NCBI GenBank assembly: GCA_021018815.1 | Contig: JAITYX010000030.1 | Location: 3,983,001-4,047,000, forward strand | DNA: 64,000 bases | Direction: 5' to 3' | From: Talinum fruticosum | Taxonomy: Eukaryota > Streptophyta > Magnoliopsida > Caryophyllales > Talinaceae | Part shown: positions 1-14,800 of the stretch, one piece after another | Numbering within the stretch: the stretch's first letter is position 1 | Layout: each line of letters starts with the position of its first letter | The notes under the pieces: generated by a model | Told to the model about the DNA's origin: nothing | Database searches by the model: none | Seen by the model: only the letters and a program-made list of their open reading frames with translations | Program-made: the position numbers and the translations under genes

Positions 1-532
1 GTATAATTACATATCAGAAACAGCTGAAAGGGTTTGGTTTAAAATGGTATCCTTTCCCTGCATTGCTGTACAAAATCCTGTTCATCTCTGTTTTCTGTAT
101 CAATATAAGGGGGTTTTATCCTGTATGCCCATCAAAAATCTTTGCTCCTCCCATGATATCCCAACCCTTTAGCCAAGTCCATGCCATGCAATAATCTCTC
201 CACCAAAAAACCCAACTCCTTCATCCATTTGCAAGCCAGTATCCAGTAGGGGCCGATAATGGGGTTCATCCTTCTCTTTCTCAGCATTATTTTGCACCGC
301 CTATGCCAAATTCCCATGCCCATAGCCAGTGGCAAGAAGTCATCCTTCAGACTTCCACCACCCTTCTACAACTTAGTATTTGGGGGTGGGGGGAGGGTGT
401 TTCCAAATCAAAAGATGATCTCACCAGGGGCAACACCATCACTTTATACTGTGGTGACAGAGGGAATGGCACAAACCAAGTTGCTGATGTCGAAGATTAG
501 CCCATTTTTGGCCAAATAACTTCCACGTAGAT
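1..532 (-). other. UPF1 3'UTR and downstream sequence
   Basis: This lies immediately downstream of the UPF1 stop codon on the minus strand. No conserved coding sequence is visible; the short ORFs are not recognisable proteins. At least the upper part should be UPF1 3'UTR. The cleavage site cannot be placed from sequence. Confidence 0.5.
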
Positions 533-2871
533 TCAACCACTGTAGTGGACTTTCTGATTCTGCGAGCTCTGGCCCTGCTGAGGAGGCTGGTGTTGTGGCT
601 GCTGCTGGGATTGGGGCTGCTGGTGTTGAGCACTCTGCATGTTCAGTGGTTGTGTGTTGTAGTGTGTGAAGGGTTGGGAATAGAGAGGATTCATCAAACC
701 CTGCAAGATTCACAACTCTTAAATGCAAAAATGCAACTTAATACTCAACATTGTCAAACTAATTCAATTTGATAAAGCACAAGAAATGAAACAAAATGCC
801 ATGGAACAACTCCCCCTCCCCCACTCTTTCAGGAAAAAAAAAAACCCACCAAAAAAAAAAAAAACAAGGGGCACAAGCATACTACTTCATTGGTAAAACT
901 TCTATTTTGACTTCTATTTTCAAAAAAAAAAAGGGACAGGCAAAGAGTAAATTAGGCCTTCAAATACAACAGAACAGGTTAGTGGACCACTTTGGTAGGT
1001 ACTTTCAGGTCCAAATTAAATCTATCAAAAAACTTGTCAGGAAAACAAAATAAATATAATTTGGACAAATTTCAAGTGAACTCCATTCAGGTAGTAGGTT
1101 TAATCCAGGTCTAGACCAGCATAAGGTACCCTTTTCCAGTATCAGCAGTCTGGTTCCAGGTCACTTAGTCCAGGTAATCAGTTGCTCAAAGGAACCATCC
1201 CAGGTATGGTATTTACAACCAAGAGTTGCACACAAAACTAGCATTCTGACGTCAGTAGATGACATCATAATTCGGAAGATTATGCAAGTCTGCAACTTTT
1301 TGAACTATAAAAACTCTCTTTTCAACAATAGACACCTGTGATTGTAGAGGGTTTGCATTTGCCACCCCAAAGTGGCCCTGGGAATTGTCTTCTTGTGATG
1401 GGTCATTGAAGCCAACTTGGGTGAAAAGGCCTTGTGACCCATGGGCCATGTAGTCCTGTAAGATGGAAACCGGAAATAAGAAGAAAACACAGGCAGAAAT
1501 AGAACCGGAGAAAAAACAAAAAACTATATTGCACCTGTGACATGAAATCACTCCCACTGCCATAACGAGAATATCCAGCCTGAGAGTTCTGGTTCAAGAA
1601 GCTCCCTGGAAAACCAGATTGTCCTCCTTGGGTAGCATAATCAACCGAATATCCACTCTGGGAAGCCTGTCACCGGGAAAAAACAGCAGACGAAAAATAT
1701 AAGACAATATAATTCCCTGTGAATTCTAGTTGCAGGGGGTCATTGAGCAATATGTGAAAGCATTAATCACCATGGAATCCATAAGATTTATGTACCTAGC
1801 TTTTCAGGGCTCATCTGAAAAGCTCAAAATTGCACAGTGGAAGTACTCTCAAAAGAAAATAGTGACACTACACTCCTTTACCAATAAATAAAACAGGAGG
1901 GCAGGATAAAAGGTCACAAGATAGCAAGACTTGCTAGCAAACAATATAGAAAATCCTAAAGGTACCTGTGTTGAGAACTCCGCAATGTTGTATGGAACAT
2001 GTGATCCCTGGCTCTTGAAATCATCACCCAAGAACTCCTAGCAAATTGACCATAGGAGTTAGCATTTTAAGGACATTACACAGGCAACAATAAGAACGAA
2101 TGATTCACGAGAATTACAAATCGTAGAACAGCATACCTGTGACATGCCCCCATTGAAAACCCATCGCGGAAAGATTGGTTAGGCCCTTGACCAGGCATCT
2201 GCTATATGTAAAACACAACCTCACATATCTAAATGATAACCTCAAAAACACTACAATAAAGAAAAAAACAATATAAAATGCTCACATTAGAAACGAAACC
2301 AGGTTGGGACAATGGGCCACCAACAGAAGGTTGGCTATTTGGACTTTCCAGAGGAAAGTTAAAATTAGGTCCAAGATTGCCAACAGCTTGCTGTGAGCCT
2401 TGCTGGTGTGGAAGGTGACTGCCAATAGGAGCAGCACTGCCACGACCTGCACCAAAGCCACGGCTTCCAGGCTGTGGGACTTGGGGAACAGCTCCAATAG
2501 GACCATGTACTGCTCCTCGAGTAGGGATGGAGTAAGGCTGGGATGGTGGGGCACCATGATAAGGAGGAAGAGGTACTCGAGGCATGGGAAATCCTGCAGG
2601 ATGGACTCCTGGTTTGTGGTTACCATTGGGTGGACCCGGAGGCAAATAACCTAAAAGTGGAAGTGTCAAGGTAATCATAAATAATCTTCCATTATTCCTT
2701 ATGAAAATCAAAAGCCTTAGAAAATAGAATAAACGCTTAACACAACCACATACCCCTGCCTCGAGTTCCTCTTCTATCAGCATTTGCTCCGCTTGATGAA
2801 ACTGGAGCAAAATTGTCATTAGGCACATAGCCAGCTGCCGCCCCATAGAAAAGTCTTCGATCATTGTAGAT
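533..2871 (-). other. UPF1: UPF1 C-terminal Gly/Pro/SQ-rich tail, exons 23-29
   Basis: Exons 23-29 encode the low-complexity tail: RGTRGRG, repeated [15 protein letters not shown] segments, many SQ dipeptides (PLSQPG, DFKSQG, DFMSQ, LQSQ) and a terminal Gln/His/Pro-rich stretch. In UPF1, SQ/TQ sites in this tail are phosphorylated by SMG1-type kinases in organisms that have them. That role here is inferred from the family. Exon 25 (2198-2137) is 62 nt and reads out of the conserved frame after FSMG, at a run of five C on the plus strand (2147-2151); six would restore the family sequence. Confidence 0.88.
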
Positions 2872-5800
2872 CTGTGTCATGACAGAAGCATAATTAGCAT
2901 GATTCGTCAAAAGAAAAGTTAACAAGTTAAAACAGAAATCCACAAACTTAACCCCATCCATTCATTGGTGGAATACCTTTTGGGTTTTTGAAATTGAACC
3001 ATACTCTGCTTCAAGTTATTGAGAGGTCCTTCCACCAAGCATTCATGTTCCTTGATCAAAGACATCAAAAGAGAAAAAGGGAAATCAGAATTGTTAGTAA
3101 CTATGATACAGTGTCAATAGAAATCCGGAAATACTATACTTTGTGCTGAAACTACGCTTTGCCAGATACCACACTAAGGCACCAAAAACAGACAAGAACA
3201 TTTAACATTGTCCATTCTAAAAATGAACAAGGAGCACAAATGCGAGGTACTAGTCAAAGGGATACCTTGTAGTGCGTCAATAAACCGTTCCAGAGAGGCT
3301 GCTTGCTCAAAACTTTAGGATTACCCAAGATAACAATACCATATCGGGCACGTGTCAATGCAACATTGAGTCTCCGAGGATCATTGAGAAATCCAATACC
3401 CTAAACAAAGTAAATGCAGAGATCAACTATCAAAACTGTATAAAATGCAAAATTCACCATCAGAGAGCAGACACCAGGTCATAGCATTGAAGATTAGGAC
3501 ATGCAGGATGTTCTTTATATATTGAGCCAGGGAGAAGTACAATAACCTGCTCATAGCCACCACAAACTTTAAAAAAGTCAACATCGAAAGGAATGCTATT
3601 TCTGATCATTCTACAATTTAAGTTGTATACACATGTATATAAGCTACAAAAGATTTCACCATTGGAGCCACTAACATACAAACATGTTGGATGTGCTTGC
3701 TTCTCAAATAACCATCATCTACAAAGACAAACTAAAAAGAATGGTCAACAAAGCGATCTTACATATGCAGAAAACCCATCCAGAAGATTAAGTCACAGCA
3801 AAACCACGCCATATAAATTTAGCTCAGCCATCATAAACAATCAAATGTTCCAAGTGAATAGATGGAAACCCATGGGTTACCACACTGCATAATGCTTATG
3901 ATAAGTGATTATGAAGCAGGGTGCAGTATGACTGCTCTCATAAGCATGATAACTCAAGTCATTCTCAGCATCCAAGTGATTAAGACCAAGCAGAAAGCTC
4001 CAGAAAGCAGCAAAAAGACGTAAGACAAACAAGTATTTAATAGACATAATAAACTAGCAGATCAACCTGATGTTCGTTACTCCGAACACAAGACAAAATG
4101 ATGTAATCTTTTTCTCTTCCCTGAAATGAATCAACACTTGCCACCTAAATAAGGAATCAAAAACCACATCCAAAATCAGAATGGAATCTAAGGCCACAAA
4201 CAGAAAAAAAGAGGGACAATTCTCCAAAATTACCTCAATTTCCTTGTACAGTTGCTGTCTCAAGGCACCATTTCTTGACATGTAATTCACTATATATGCT
4301 CTCTGCCCCTCATAAGGTGTTATCACTCCAATCTATAGGATCATGTCATATTAAGGCCATCATGCAAAATAGGGAGTTAGCATTAATAAAAAAAAAACAA
4401 AAAGAAATTAAAATTGATAGAATCCACAGTGAACATATGAGTACCTGACTAGGAACCACACCACTCCTTAAGAAAGTTGTTACTATTTTCTCAACATTTG
4501 CAGCTTCTGTGCGGTTAAGATATGATGTTCCACTGGCACTTATCTCCTCTTGTCCCATCTGGAAACAGCAAAATTAATATGGCACCATAAAAAATAATCT
4601 ATTATTCCAGACTTGAAGCTCAGACCAGATATAGGCATTCAGAAAAAGACACTTCACAGTTTTTTGGTTGCTGGGAAGTCAGGCTAAAGCAATGGTGTGT
4701 CTCATTATTATAAGTCGCACGGATATTAAGAGTGATGACTGCAACAGACAGGAACAGTGCTAGTCTGCTAGATGTGTGTAATGCGTTCATCTCCTCTAAA
4801 GGAGAAAGAAAATTAAGACACAGTGCACATACCTGGACATAGAAGAACATGGGACGGTTTGGAACAGGCCATGGAAAATCTATTCCTGATGACTGTCTTT
4901 CATTAATGGTGACACCATTTTGAAGCGTACCCTCATAAAAACTATTGGAAGGGAACTCTGAGAGTGCTGGATGCATACGATATTGAACCTGAAGTTCAAA
5001 GGAAACAAAACAAAAAGAAAATCAATCATACAGCTTCAACAAGCAAGACTAGGATAATAGGGCCGGGGGAGGGAGACCATAGAGAACACAAGGGAACAAC
5101 CGCCCCATTCTCATGTTATGCTCAGCCAGGTAAGAAGTGACCAAAAGCAATCAAGAGCTGTGCTAGTTGTGATGCTACAAAGCAGAAGGCACAATGAAAT
5201 ACCTGTAATCGAATGGGCTTCACGCCAAGTAACACAAGGCGCTCGAAAAGGGACTGAGCTAACCCAGCACGAGCAGCCTTCTTGCACATTATTACAGGAC
5301 CAAGTTGGCAGTGATCCCCAACAAGAACAACCTGAAACCATAACATGTACATAAACAAAACAACTAAAGAACAGTCTACTCACAACCGCAGCATATTAGG
5401 TTTATATGAAGACATGCAGAATAGCCATTGAAAACTTCTTCATCTGCATTGAAAACACAATAGAAACATACCTGCTTTGCCCCAAGTACCAGTGGTATCA
5501 GACACTCAGGTTCCGTTGCTTGAGTAGACTCATCAATGAGCACCTATTGACAAGATCAAATAAGTGTCCAAGCTGCACATATTATAGAGAAAGATAACCA
5601 TAATTAGTACATCCATACCTGCCGGAATCTAAAATTTGCAAGTCGAGGATCTCCAGCACCAACACAAGTGCAACAGATGACATCAGCACTCTGAGCAATC
5701 TCTCTCTCCGTTGCTCGTTTCAGTGCTTTGTACTTCTTCTCGTCACTGCTAGACAGTTCTCCTGGCAACATTCAAATTAACAAGATGAGAAATCTTCAAT

Positions 5801-8800
5801 TACACTACTCAATCACAATTACATCCAAGTAACAGACTAATAAAGAAACACCAAGGCACCGAAACAGAATGGCCACACACAAATATCAATGATGACTTCC
5901 CAACCCACTTCCCCAAAACGTGGAGGCTTAACAAACTGAGAAAATTAGCCTGCTCCAAAAAGCAAAGTGAGGCTAATTCCAAAAACCCACAAGGAGATCC
6001 CAAAAAGGAGAACAAATAATAAAATAGAATTCAACGAAGTCACCAAAAGATTACCCTGTTCATCCTTCAGTTGTTGTAACTTGTGAAGTTCACTCTTCTC
6101 AGAAGTGTCAAGGTGCCGAACCTAAAGGAAAGGGCATGGTGTAAGCATTGCACAGAAAAGGCATGCTGAAAAGCATAGCCTGATGAAAAAGATAAGATAA
6201 GAACGCAAACCTGATAGTGAAGTGTAAGATGCTCAACAGGGGAACTTACAGCCTCTCTGGACTTTGCACAGAGCCTAACAACCTAAAATACAATGACCAG
6301 CAGACAAATTTTTACATTACATCCAATCAAAACAAACAGTATGGTTAGTAGTCTACCAACTGTTTTCTGTCTTTGCACATTTTCATGTTATACAGAGGCA
6401 CAATGAAGAGCATTCACACAAAACTAGAATATATGCAGAAGAAATTCACTTGCATTGGCTCCAACAATTGTTGTCCAGGGAAGTTATAAGGACACCTTAG
6501 GACAAAATGAGCATACCAGACAATAAGAATCTGGAATTATATTGCAGATGAACTCTTTCTAAAGGAACACATCTTCAAAGACCAACTGTTCTACAATACC
6601 TAAGCAATTGTTAGCACCAGAAACATATTGAACAATTAAGTACCAACAACACATGACTACTTTGTCTAACAGATGCAATCAGCAATTTAGCGTACACCGA
6701 AATTATATCTATAATTGACGACACATTACCTAAGAACTACATGCAATCACTAGCAGAAAATAAGATCAATATAAAAGCATTACACAGACACTATTTACTG
6801 ACACGACAGTTACTGCACAATAAGATCAACATGTATAATTGACATGACACATTACCTAAGAACTACATTCTTCAAACAAAAGGTAACTTCACACAACATA
6901 TTAAAGACAATAGTGCAGCATTATACTTAAAAAGTAATGCAGTAACTGTCGGTGCATTAAAACAGTGCACTAACTGTGTGCTATGTTGCACAATCAAATT
7001 CTAACGAAACCAGCCTTTGTTTAGATAGCCATGTCGAAAAATAAATTAATGAGATGCTTACCTTTAACCCAGTTGCACTTATCTTCTCAGCTAATTGATC
7101 CACAGCAACGTTACTTGGGGCACAAACCAACACCTTGAAAGCAATACAGTTAAATTTCTACAAGCAAAGATTATCACGGAAAATGAAGATGATCACATCA
7201 CAGAGCTTACCTGTCCTTGACCCTGCTTTGCCATGTGATACACAATAGCAGCAGACGTAACAGTTTTTCCAGTACCAGGAGGACCTTGAATCAAACTTAT
7301 AGGCTTCTGAAGGACACTCTTAACAGCAAAAACCTACCAAATGAAACATGGAATCAGGCGCTGTAAGTAACTGAAAGAAGGACTTCAACGACCTCCCCCG
7401 CCCCAAAAAAGGAACTGTAGAAACAAGGTGTGCAATGAGGAGACTAAAGTAAGAGTTCCATTGAAAGGAAAACAAGTTTACAGACACTATTTACTGAATG
7501 CCAGAAAACATCATCTGGCATCAAATTGGAAACCTATCATTCAAGACAAGAACCAAAAGCAACAGAAGGATTTAAATTGGAGGTTTTTATAAAAACTTCC
7601 TGTACATGCCTTTGGCCTTGGTAAAAAATTGGCTGCATCAGACGACCACAACCACCTTACTTCACAAACAGCTTCTAGTAGCAGCAAATGACAATGTGTA
7701 GACAACGAATTAACCTATTTAAGCAATCTAACAAACAGCGAATCTAGATATTTAATCACATTTTACAAACTAGGCTACCATCTTTGGGTGTGCTTTCCCT
7801 TATTCCGTATATTAACATCAAATAAAATCAAGACTAATCCTTTCGGAAAAACAAAAGTAATGAGTGATTAAAAACATTGTTGACTATCAAGCAACAAGTA
7901 TACATTGGATCAATTAATAACAAAGTGATTATGTACTGCTCATCCAACTCAAGTAAGCATGTTGGACACCCAGTTCTATGCCCAAGTTGGCACTCTATTT
8001 TATTGTTCCCATATCTAAAAGGTTACCATAAAACACATCGATGTAGTCCGTTTGTAGTTGAGCGCAAATAATAAATTACTTAACCATTATGTAAAGAGGA
8101 TTATTTAGCAGCAGTAAGTCAACAATCGGAAGACCCTATACAGCTTCCCCTCAATGAAAGGGTAATACTTATATTTTTTGAGCCAAAACAAAAGATGGAA
8201 GGAAACCCTGTCGTCCACATAACTCAGTCAAGGCCAGCAAGGCATCACATTAACACTTGGCAGGACAACGACCATACAATAATAAGTTTTGCTTGCTCAG
8301 GGTTTGGGGAGATCAAGATGCAGCCAACCTTAACTTTACCACCTTTCCACTTACAGAGAGATCGATTCCAAGAAAACAAATTTACAACAAAAAGGTGACA
8401 TAAACACTAAATGTTAATATCAAATAACATTATATATGTAAGAAAGTTAAGCGCTCGACACAAGGTTAGATGCTCATAACATAGATCAAGATTAAATTAC
8501 TACTAATATACAAAAAGTGTAGCAAACACATGCTAGAAATAATAACCAAATCAACACTACAACGATCCATAACCGATCAGGAGTCAAAAAAGGGTAAGAA
8601 GCAAGCTACCCAAGGTCTATAACCCTAATTTTAGACTTCCACATACTCCTATCCTGAGCCATGTCCTCCGTTAGGCCTCTAAATACTTTAGATCATGTCT
8701 AATCACTTCCCTTCAGCTTTTCTTTGGTTTTCCTCAGCCTTTACCACCCTCTGGAAGGTTAGTCCTCTCACATCGTCGCACAGGTGCATTTGTGATCCTT

Positions 8801-11800
8801 CTCTTGACACGACCAAACCATTGAAGTCTAATCTCTCTCATCTTGTCCTCAATAGGTGTCACTCCAACTCTGTCTATAATAATTTCATTCCTAATCCTAT
8901 CTAATCTTGTATGATCACACATCCACCTTAACATCCCCATATCAGCCACTGACCGACAAATTCTGGACTTGAGTCTTCTTGGTCGACCAACACTCTGTAC
9001 CATGTGGCAGTGTTGGTTTAAAATGCACAACAATTTTGGCCTGAAATATTTTGAACCACAAGTTTAAATATGTGTCCCAATATCAGGCGACTCAGTGACC
9101 ATATCGAATAAGATCTATTTATTTTCGCCTATTACACACTATCCTAAGACTAGCACAGGGGTGAACTGCAGCCCTCTTTAGCTTTATTGTTCAGCCCACA
9201 ATCAACAGATATTTATCATATGATCATAGAAACAGCATAACCACTACAGTCCTCCAGATACAATATGGGAAAACAATGTTTCCAGAACCGAAAGACACAA
9301 GATAGAAGCAAACAACACACCACCATGACTAAGAAAGACATTAACTCAGCTAAATAGGCCTTAAAGGTTTGAATGAAGCACATCAAGGAATATAGTTCAA
9401 AAAAACAGAAAACACCCTGTTATCTGAAGTATGATGGTTAAACAAGTACGAAAGTGTACCTGAGATGCATTAAGCTCTGGAAGACCCGGAGCACCAAATC
9501 GACGTGGCAAGGTATTTCGGACCATCTGCATCTCAACCTCATGGCCCAAAAGATGGTGGTATATGTATCTGCAGTAAATCACCAAATCGACATGATTTTT
9601 GATGAAATACACATCAAATGACCATTCCAGATTTAAATTAGCCAGACTTCGAATCCCATAAGTCTACACATTGATGCCCCAACATTAAAACAGGCTCCAC
9701 AGACCACACTAAAACACCTCATATCACCAGAACCACCGTATCAAATTCAGAAATCGAAGAAAGTAATCAACCAGGGACAGAAAATGCCACAACAATCACA
9801 TACTACAGTCGTCATTCCATCACAAATCAAGAAAACACAAAATTATTGCCATCATTTCAATAATGTTCAATTCAAAAATGAAGGTTTATCATTGAAATTA
9901 CAGAATACGGTTCCCAATTCCACAATAATGTTCCCATGTAAACTTAAGCAAAGGAAAAACGAAGGAACAGAATAGGGTTTCTATGTTCCCAATTCTGAGA
10001 AAAATGAAGGTGTATCATTGAAACAAGGATACAGTCACACAGACACTGTGATACAGCTTGCAAGTTCAAAAACATCAATGACACCAACAGTTAGCTGATG
10101 CTTCTAATGCATCCTAAGTAAATGCTCATCACACAATACAGAAAAACAGGTGCAACTAGTCCCCATAATTGCAAAAGGGAAATTGGCATAAAGGTAAACT
10201 TACCCACTAACACTAGTCTCATCCACTGCAAAAGTTTTCATTGCACTCTGCATGCGGTCAAAGCTTGTACTCTTCCAAACAAAATCAACACTGAAACCAT
10301 GATTTACATCAACAGGAACTCCCTGGAAGCAATCACAGTACAGGCTATCAATCCAAAAATTTTTAAAAAAAAAAAGCAAAGAAAAGAAAATCCAGACACA
10401 TAAATTTTAGGCAGTTAAGGCCATAGTTACCTGACTTGCTCGAAGCTCAAGAGCGACCTCTTCCTGTGCAGTTAGCTTGATCTGGAAATAAAAGCTTAAA
10501 CGTCAAATCCGCACCATGGCAGTTTAGAGTGATCAACTTAAAGCAGACAAAAAGTGAATCCAGGAAATATGCACCAATGTGACATCTAACCACCAAAAAA
10601 AGCACGACTGAAAAGAAAAATCTAATATAAAAGCCATACCACATGCCCCACGGATTGCCATGCAGGATGAGCCGCATCTCCTGAATAACGTAGCCGCAAC
10701 TCATCACCAGGTACAAGGCGTAGCTCATTGTCCTCCTAATATGGAAGCAAAGTAAATCAAAGCTAAGTGAATGAAAAGGGAACAAAGTCATTTACAGCAC
10801 TCCGTTCAATACTATGTATAATATAGCACGGTGGACAAGGTTACCTTTGGGAACACAAAATATGCAATACGTTTCTTGTTAAGACCAATGTCCCACCGTA
10901 CTGTGAGGTTATCCTTACTCTGAGATTCTTTCATCCTCTGCAAAACATTTAAAAGATAAGATCACGCAGCTGAAGAGGGACAGGCAAAAGGCAAAGAAAA
11001 GAAAGTCCTCCAAGATGGCTCTCTCTCCTTCAGATGTGTCGGCTTTGGGGGACGGTTTACAAATGACAAAAGAGACTTACTTTATCATAATCAGCTTCAA
11101 GTTTGATGAGTGGGGCAAACACATTTTGATACTGCAAAGAGACAGAAGATAATATCAGATAATTCACCAATGATTTCAAATTTGATAAGACAACGTCTTC
11201 CATAGAAACTTAATAATAATCCTAACACCTCTTAGCGTATAGAAAAAAGACTGGAAGACAACCATTCCAAAGTTTGGTTATTTTTGGATAAACACTGCAC
11301 ATCTAAAGCTCCTTCTTAACAAGAGTTTTTCAGGATGTTTCTTTTAAAATCTTAATTTTGATATATTCATCAATCATCTATACATACAGACAAAACTTAA
11401 AAGATAAGCAATATATTTAAGAAAGTTACAGATAGCCTCCTATGCACAAGAACCATAAAAAGCACATTTATTTAAGTTTTAACAAGTCAACATATCAAGC
11501 TTGATCTAGTCATTGATCAGAGTCATAGAACGTTATCAATAGTAGCATATGTTATACAATGTACACAACACTGTCGAAAAAAGATACCTGGTAAGCATCT
11601 TCATATTTTAAAGCAACCGACTGAGGTTCATCATCCACGCCAGGCTTCTCAAGATCTTCCAGAGATGCATCGGGATTTGTTTTCCATAACTCTTCTATCT
11701 TGTTTATCTGCTGTGCACTAATTTGCCTAGCCCTAAGCTGCTCCTGTTCCGATGGAACCTGCAAGGAAAACCAGCAAAATTAGCAACTATACATTTGACT

Positions 11801-14800
11801 TCCATCAAAGTGTGAAGAAATCATGGTAATCCAAAAGAAACTCACGAAGAAAAAAATTCAAGAAATTGAAATTACCTTAACAAGCCATGGAAGGAAGCAT
11901 CGATCATCAATTAGGGGGCACCATTGACTTAAATCCCAATTCATGTCTTTCAATGCATTAACGCTCAGACAAGGCTCCCTACAAAGGAGGACAACTACAC
12001 TCTCGGTCTTGGCAGAAATGAATCCTAGCAAGAAAACATTACGGCAACCGCAGTTGTAACATTCGAGAATTGTCTCCCCCAATGGACTATCTTTATGCAG
12101 ACAAACTTCTTTGTGTTTTGCTCGAACCTGCAGATGACCCATCAAAAGGAGGAGGTTTAGAAAACTTATCACCACACTCCAATTCACCATCTTTATAATG
12201 ACACGAGGCGTTGCATATGAATATGAACAAAAAAAAAGCAAGTAGTCCATTACAGCTTTCATGCAACACCACCACCAGATTGCTTTTCTAGAAATATTCA
12301 ATCACAGCCATCAAACACCAAAATTCACCAGCAAACATAACTGGCTTTAGAAAAAGCACATAAATAATTGAACCTGCAACATGCACATATAGGAACAAGA
12401 CAATAAAGTCCTAGCAATCATCTAAGAAAACAATAGTATCCCATTGGGTCAGACATTAAATTACCAGCACAATCATGAAACACGCAGAAACTTCATAAGA
12501 GATGAAAACCCATTCAGAGTTTCAAACTAGACAAGCTGTTCTACAATTAACATATGCAAATCATCAAGCCTTCCCTCGACCATATCTAACTACTGCATTC
12601 CACGAAGGACTGTCACAGAAACATGTTATCGACAGCTAAGAACCATGGAACCAGACATGGATCAGAGGACACTACATGACATCGGCATGGTAACACCTGA
12701 TCTTTGAAAAATAAGGATGCAACGCATAACTCAACATGTTACCTAATTATACATATTGTTTATGTAATCATATGATCTTTTAACAATAAAATATTACAAA
12801 GTATTCCAAAGAGTTTAGAGCTTATAAATTTACTGTCTTTAATAAAGGAGGATAAATAGGAACATTTCTTTCTTTTTAAATGAAACCATGTATAGTAGTA
12901 TTTTACCAACCGAAAGAAGTGAAACGTATAACTTTAACTTATTGGCTTACACATAGTTTTTTTGCATTGCAAAGAAAAAGGGGATATCTTTACAGCACTA
13001 GACCTTAATGTTCGTGCCATCAACATCAAACCCCCAATTCACTCTCTGTCTCCCTCTCTCTACAACATTTACCAGCAGGAAGTTGATAACATTTTTAGCT
13101 TGTAATAGAGTTTTTCCTGAGAAGAGAAACAAAACTTCGGTTTCAGTCCTGATGGTAAAAGAGATGCTGCAGAGAGTGGTGACCAGACATTGGGGATGTT
13201 GATTATGCAACTTGCTTGTATCATGTAGGATCTGCCGAACTGTGAGTGGAGCACGTAAAACCTTTTCTCCGAATTTCCATTCTAGGACGCTTTTTGCCCA
13301 TTTGTTAGACTAGACACACATCCAGAGCATGTCCATGCATGTGCGAGTCAGACAAATGTCAGAACTCGGTGTGCGTGAGGCTGAAAAGAATGTATGTGCT
13401 TCATTGATTGCAATTTATAAGTTGACAAACCTCATCACCAACATGATGCAGTTGTAACAGAATGCTTTGACAAACAAAATTAATCAAAAGGCACAAGTTG
13501 CATATCAAGGTATCTCCAGTTCTCTAACATCAGATGTTAAATAGATGTTATGGGGCTTTTCAATGTTCTAGTACTCTGCTAAGCATATAAGCATATAAGA
13601 CCTACCTTTCACATTCAACTTTTGTATTTTACTACTTTACTGTCTCTAGCCGTGCAGCCAGTAGCAGTTGTCATGTACCCTAAAATGTTCGAATGGACTT
13701 GACTAGTTAGAGGCTTAGAACTTATCACCTTCTTTTTGCACAGACATCAGAAAGTACTCCGTGCTATAAAAGGGGACCCAAAAGAGCTTTGTCAATACTA
13801 ATTAGATTTGATGAATGAACTGTTCAAGCTTTGTGCTGGACTCCCTCCAAGAATCAATTTTCTCTAAGTTCTTTAGCTATCATGCATAATAATAATTACT
13901 TGAAACATCCCTTTTGTAGTTAAGCGTCAAGGAGGAGCACTGGGCTTGAGAGGTGAGCTCAATTCATATGTATCCAATTCTACATGTGTTCTTTTGATAA
14001 AAGAAAAATAACCGTCCCAGACAAAGTTAGCTGACTAGCTCCTAGGTATACTCCATCAGTTGCATTACCTTTATCCAGAGTGATTGAGTTTCTGAGGTTT
14101 ACGTAATGTTTTTACAAATACAATTAGTTTCATCCAAGTTTGTCAAGTATACTACATACAAGAAATTGTTCGGAGGTAAAAACCATGGGCAATAGGTCAC
14201 CATAACATCCCAACAAAAGATACAATTAACAACAAAGGAATATTATAGAAATGTATCTTCCAAAACTAAATCCCACTCATTCCCTTAAAAGGGCGCCTGA
14301 CATTCAATAGAAACCCTATACCATATCCTCTAATAAATGGAAAAAAGGGGATGAAGTCATACAAAAATGACAGCATCTTATATCTACAGTTTCCTGAAAT
14401 CCACCTGCTCATGATCCATTTTAAAATTAAGTGTTTAAAGCTATAAAGCTTAAATGTCTCTCCCGACCATGCATAGTATAATCCAAATTATACTCTTTAG
14501 AAGAGTTTAGCGAGAGACACGTTCCACAATAGACCCCAAGGAAAAGCTGCCTTAGTGCTATCAAATTGTACAGAATGGTTGAAATTTTTCCACCCCTCAT
14601 CCAGCTAGGAATCTGATAAGAGCTTGTATAAGCTATAATTTTCAAAAAATACCATAGATCCTTACTTTTATTTGTGGGTTTGTTCAAAGCCACAACCCAT
14701 CATGCTAGTTAGATGTTATCCAACAACCCATATCCCCCTTCCCCCAAAGGAAGAAGTGGGCAAAGGAAAACACTTAGGAAATCAACCGAGTTCTCATGGT

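Noticed and set aside
12093..12301. Minus-strand ORF reaching beyond UPF1 exon 2 into the intron
   Set aside because: Only the part up to 12127 is conserved UPF1; the rest is intron read-through before a good acceptor site.
13764..13775. TATA-like sequence GCTATAAAAGGGG in UPF1 intron 1
   Set aside because: No LTR ends, leader exon or conserved ORF could be found around it; an isolated match is expected by chance in AT-rich DNA.
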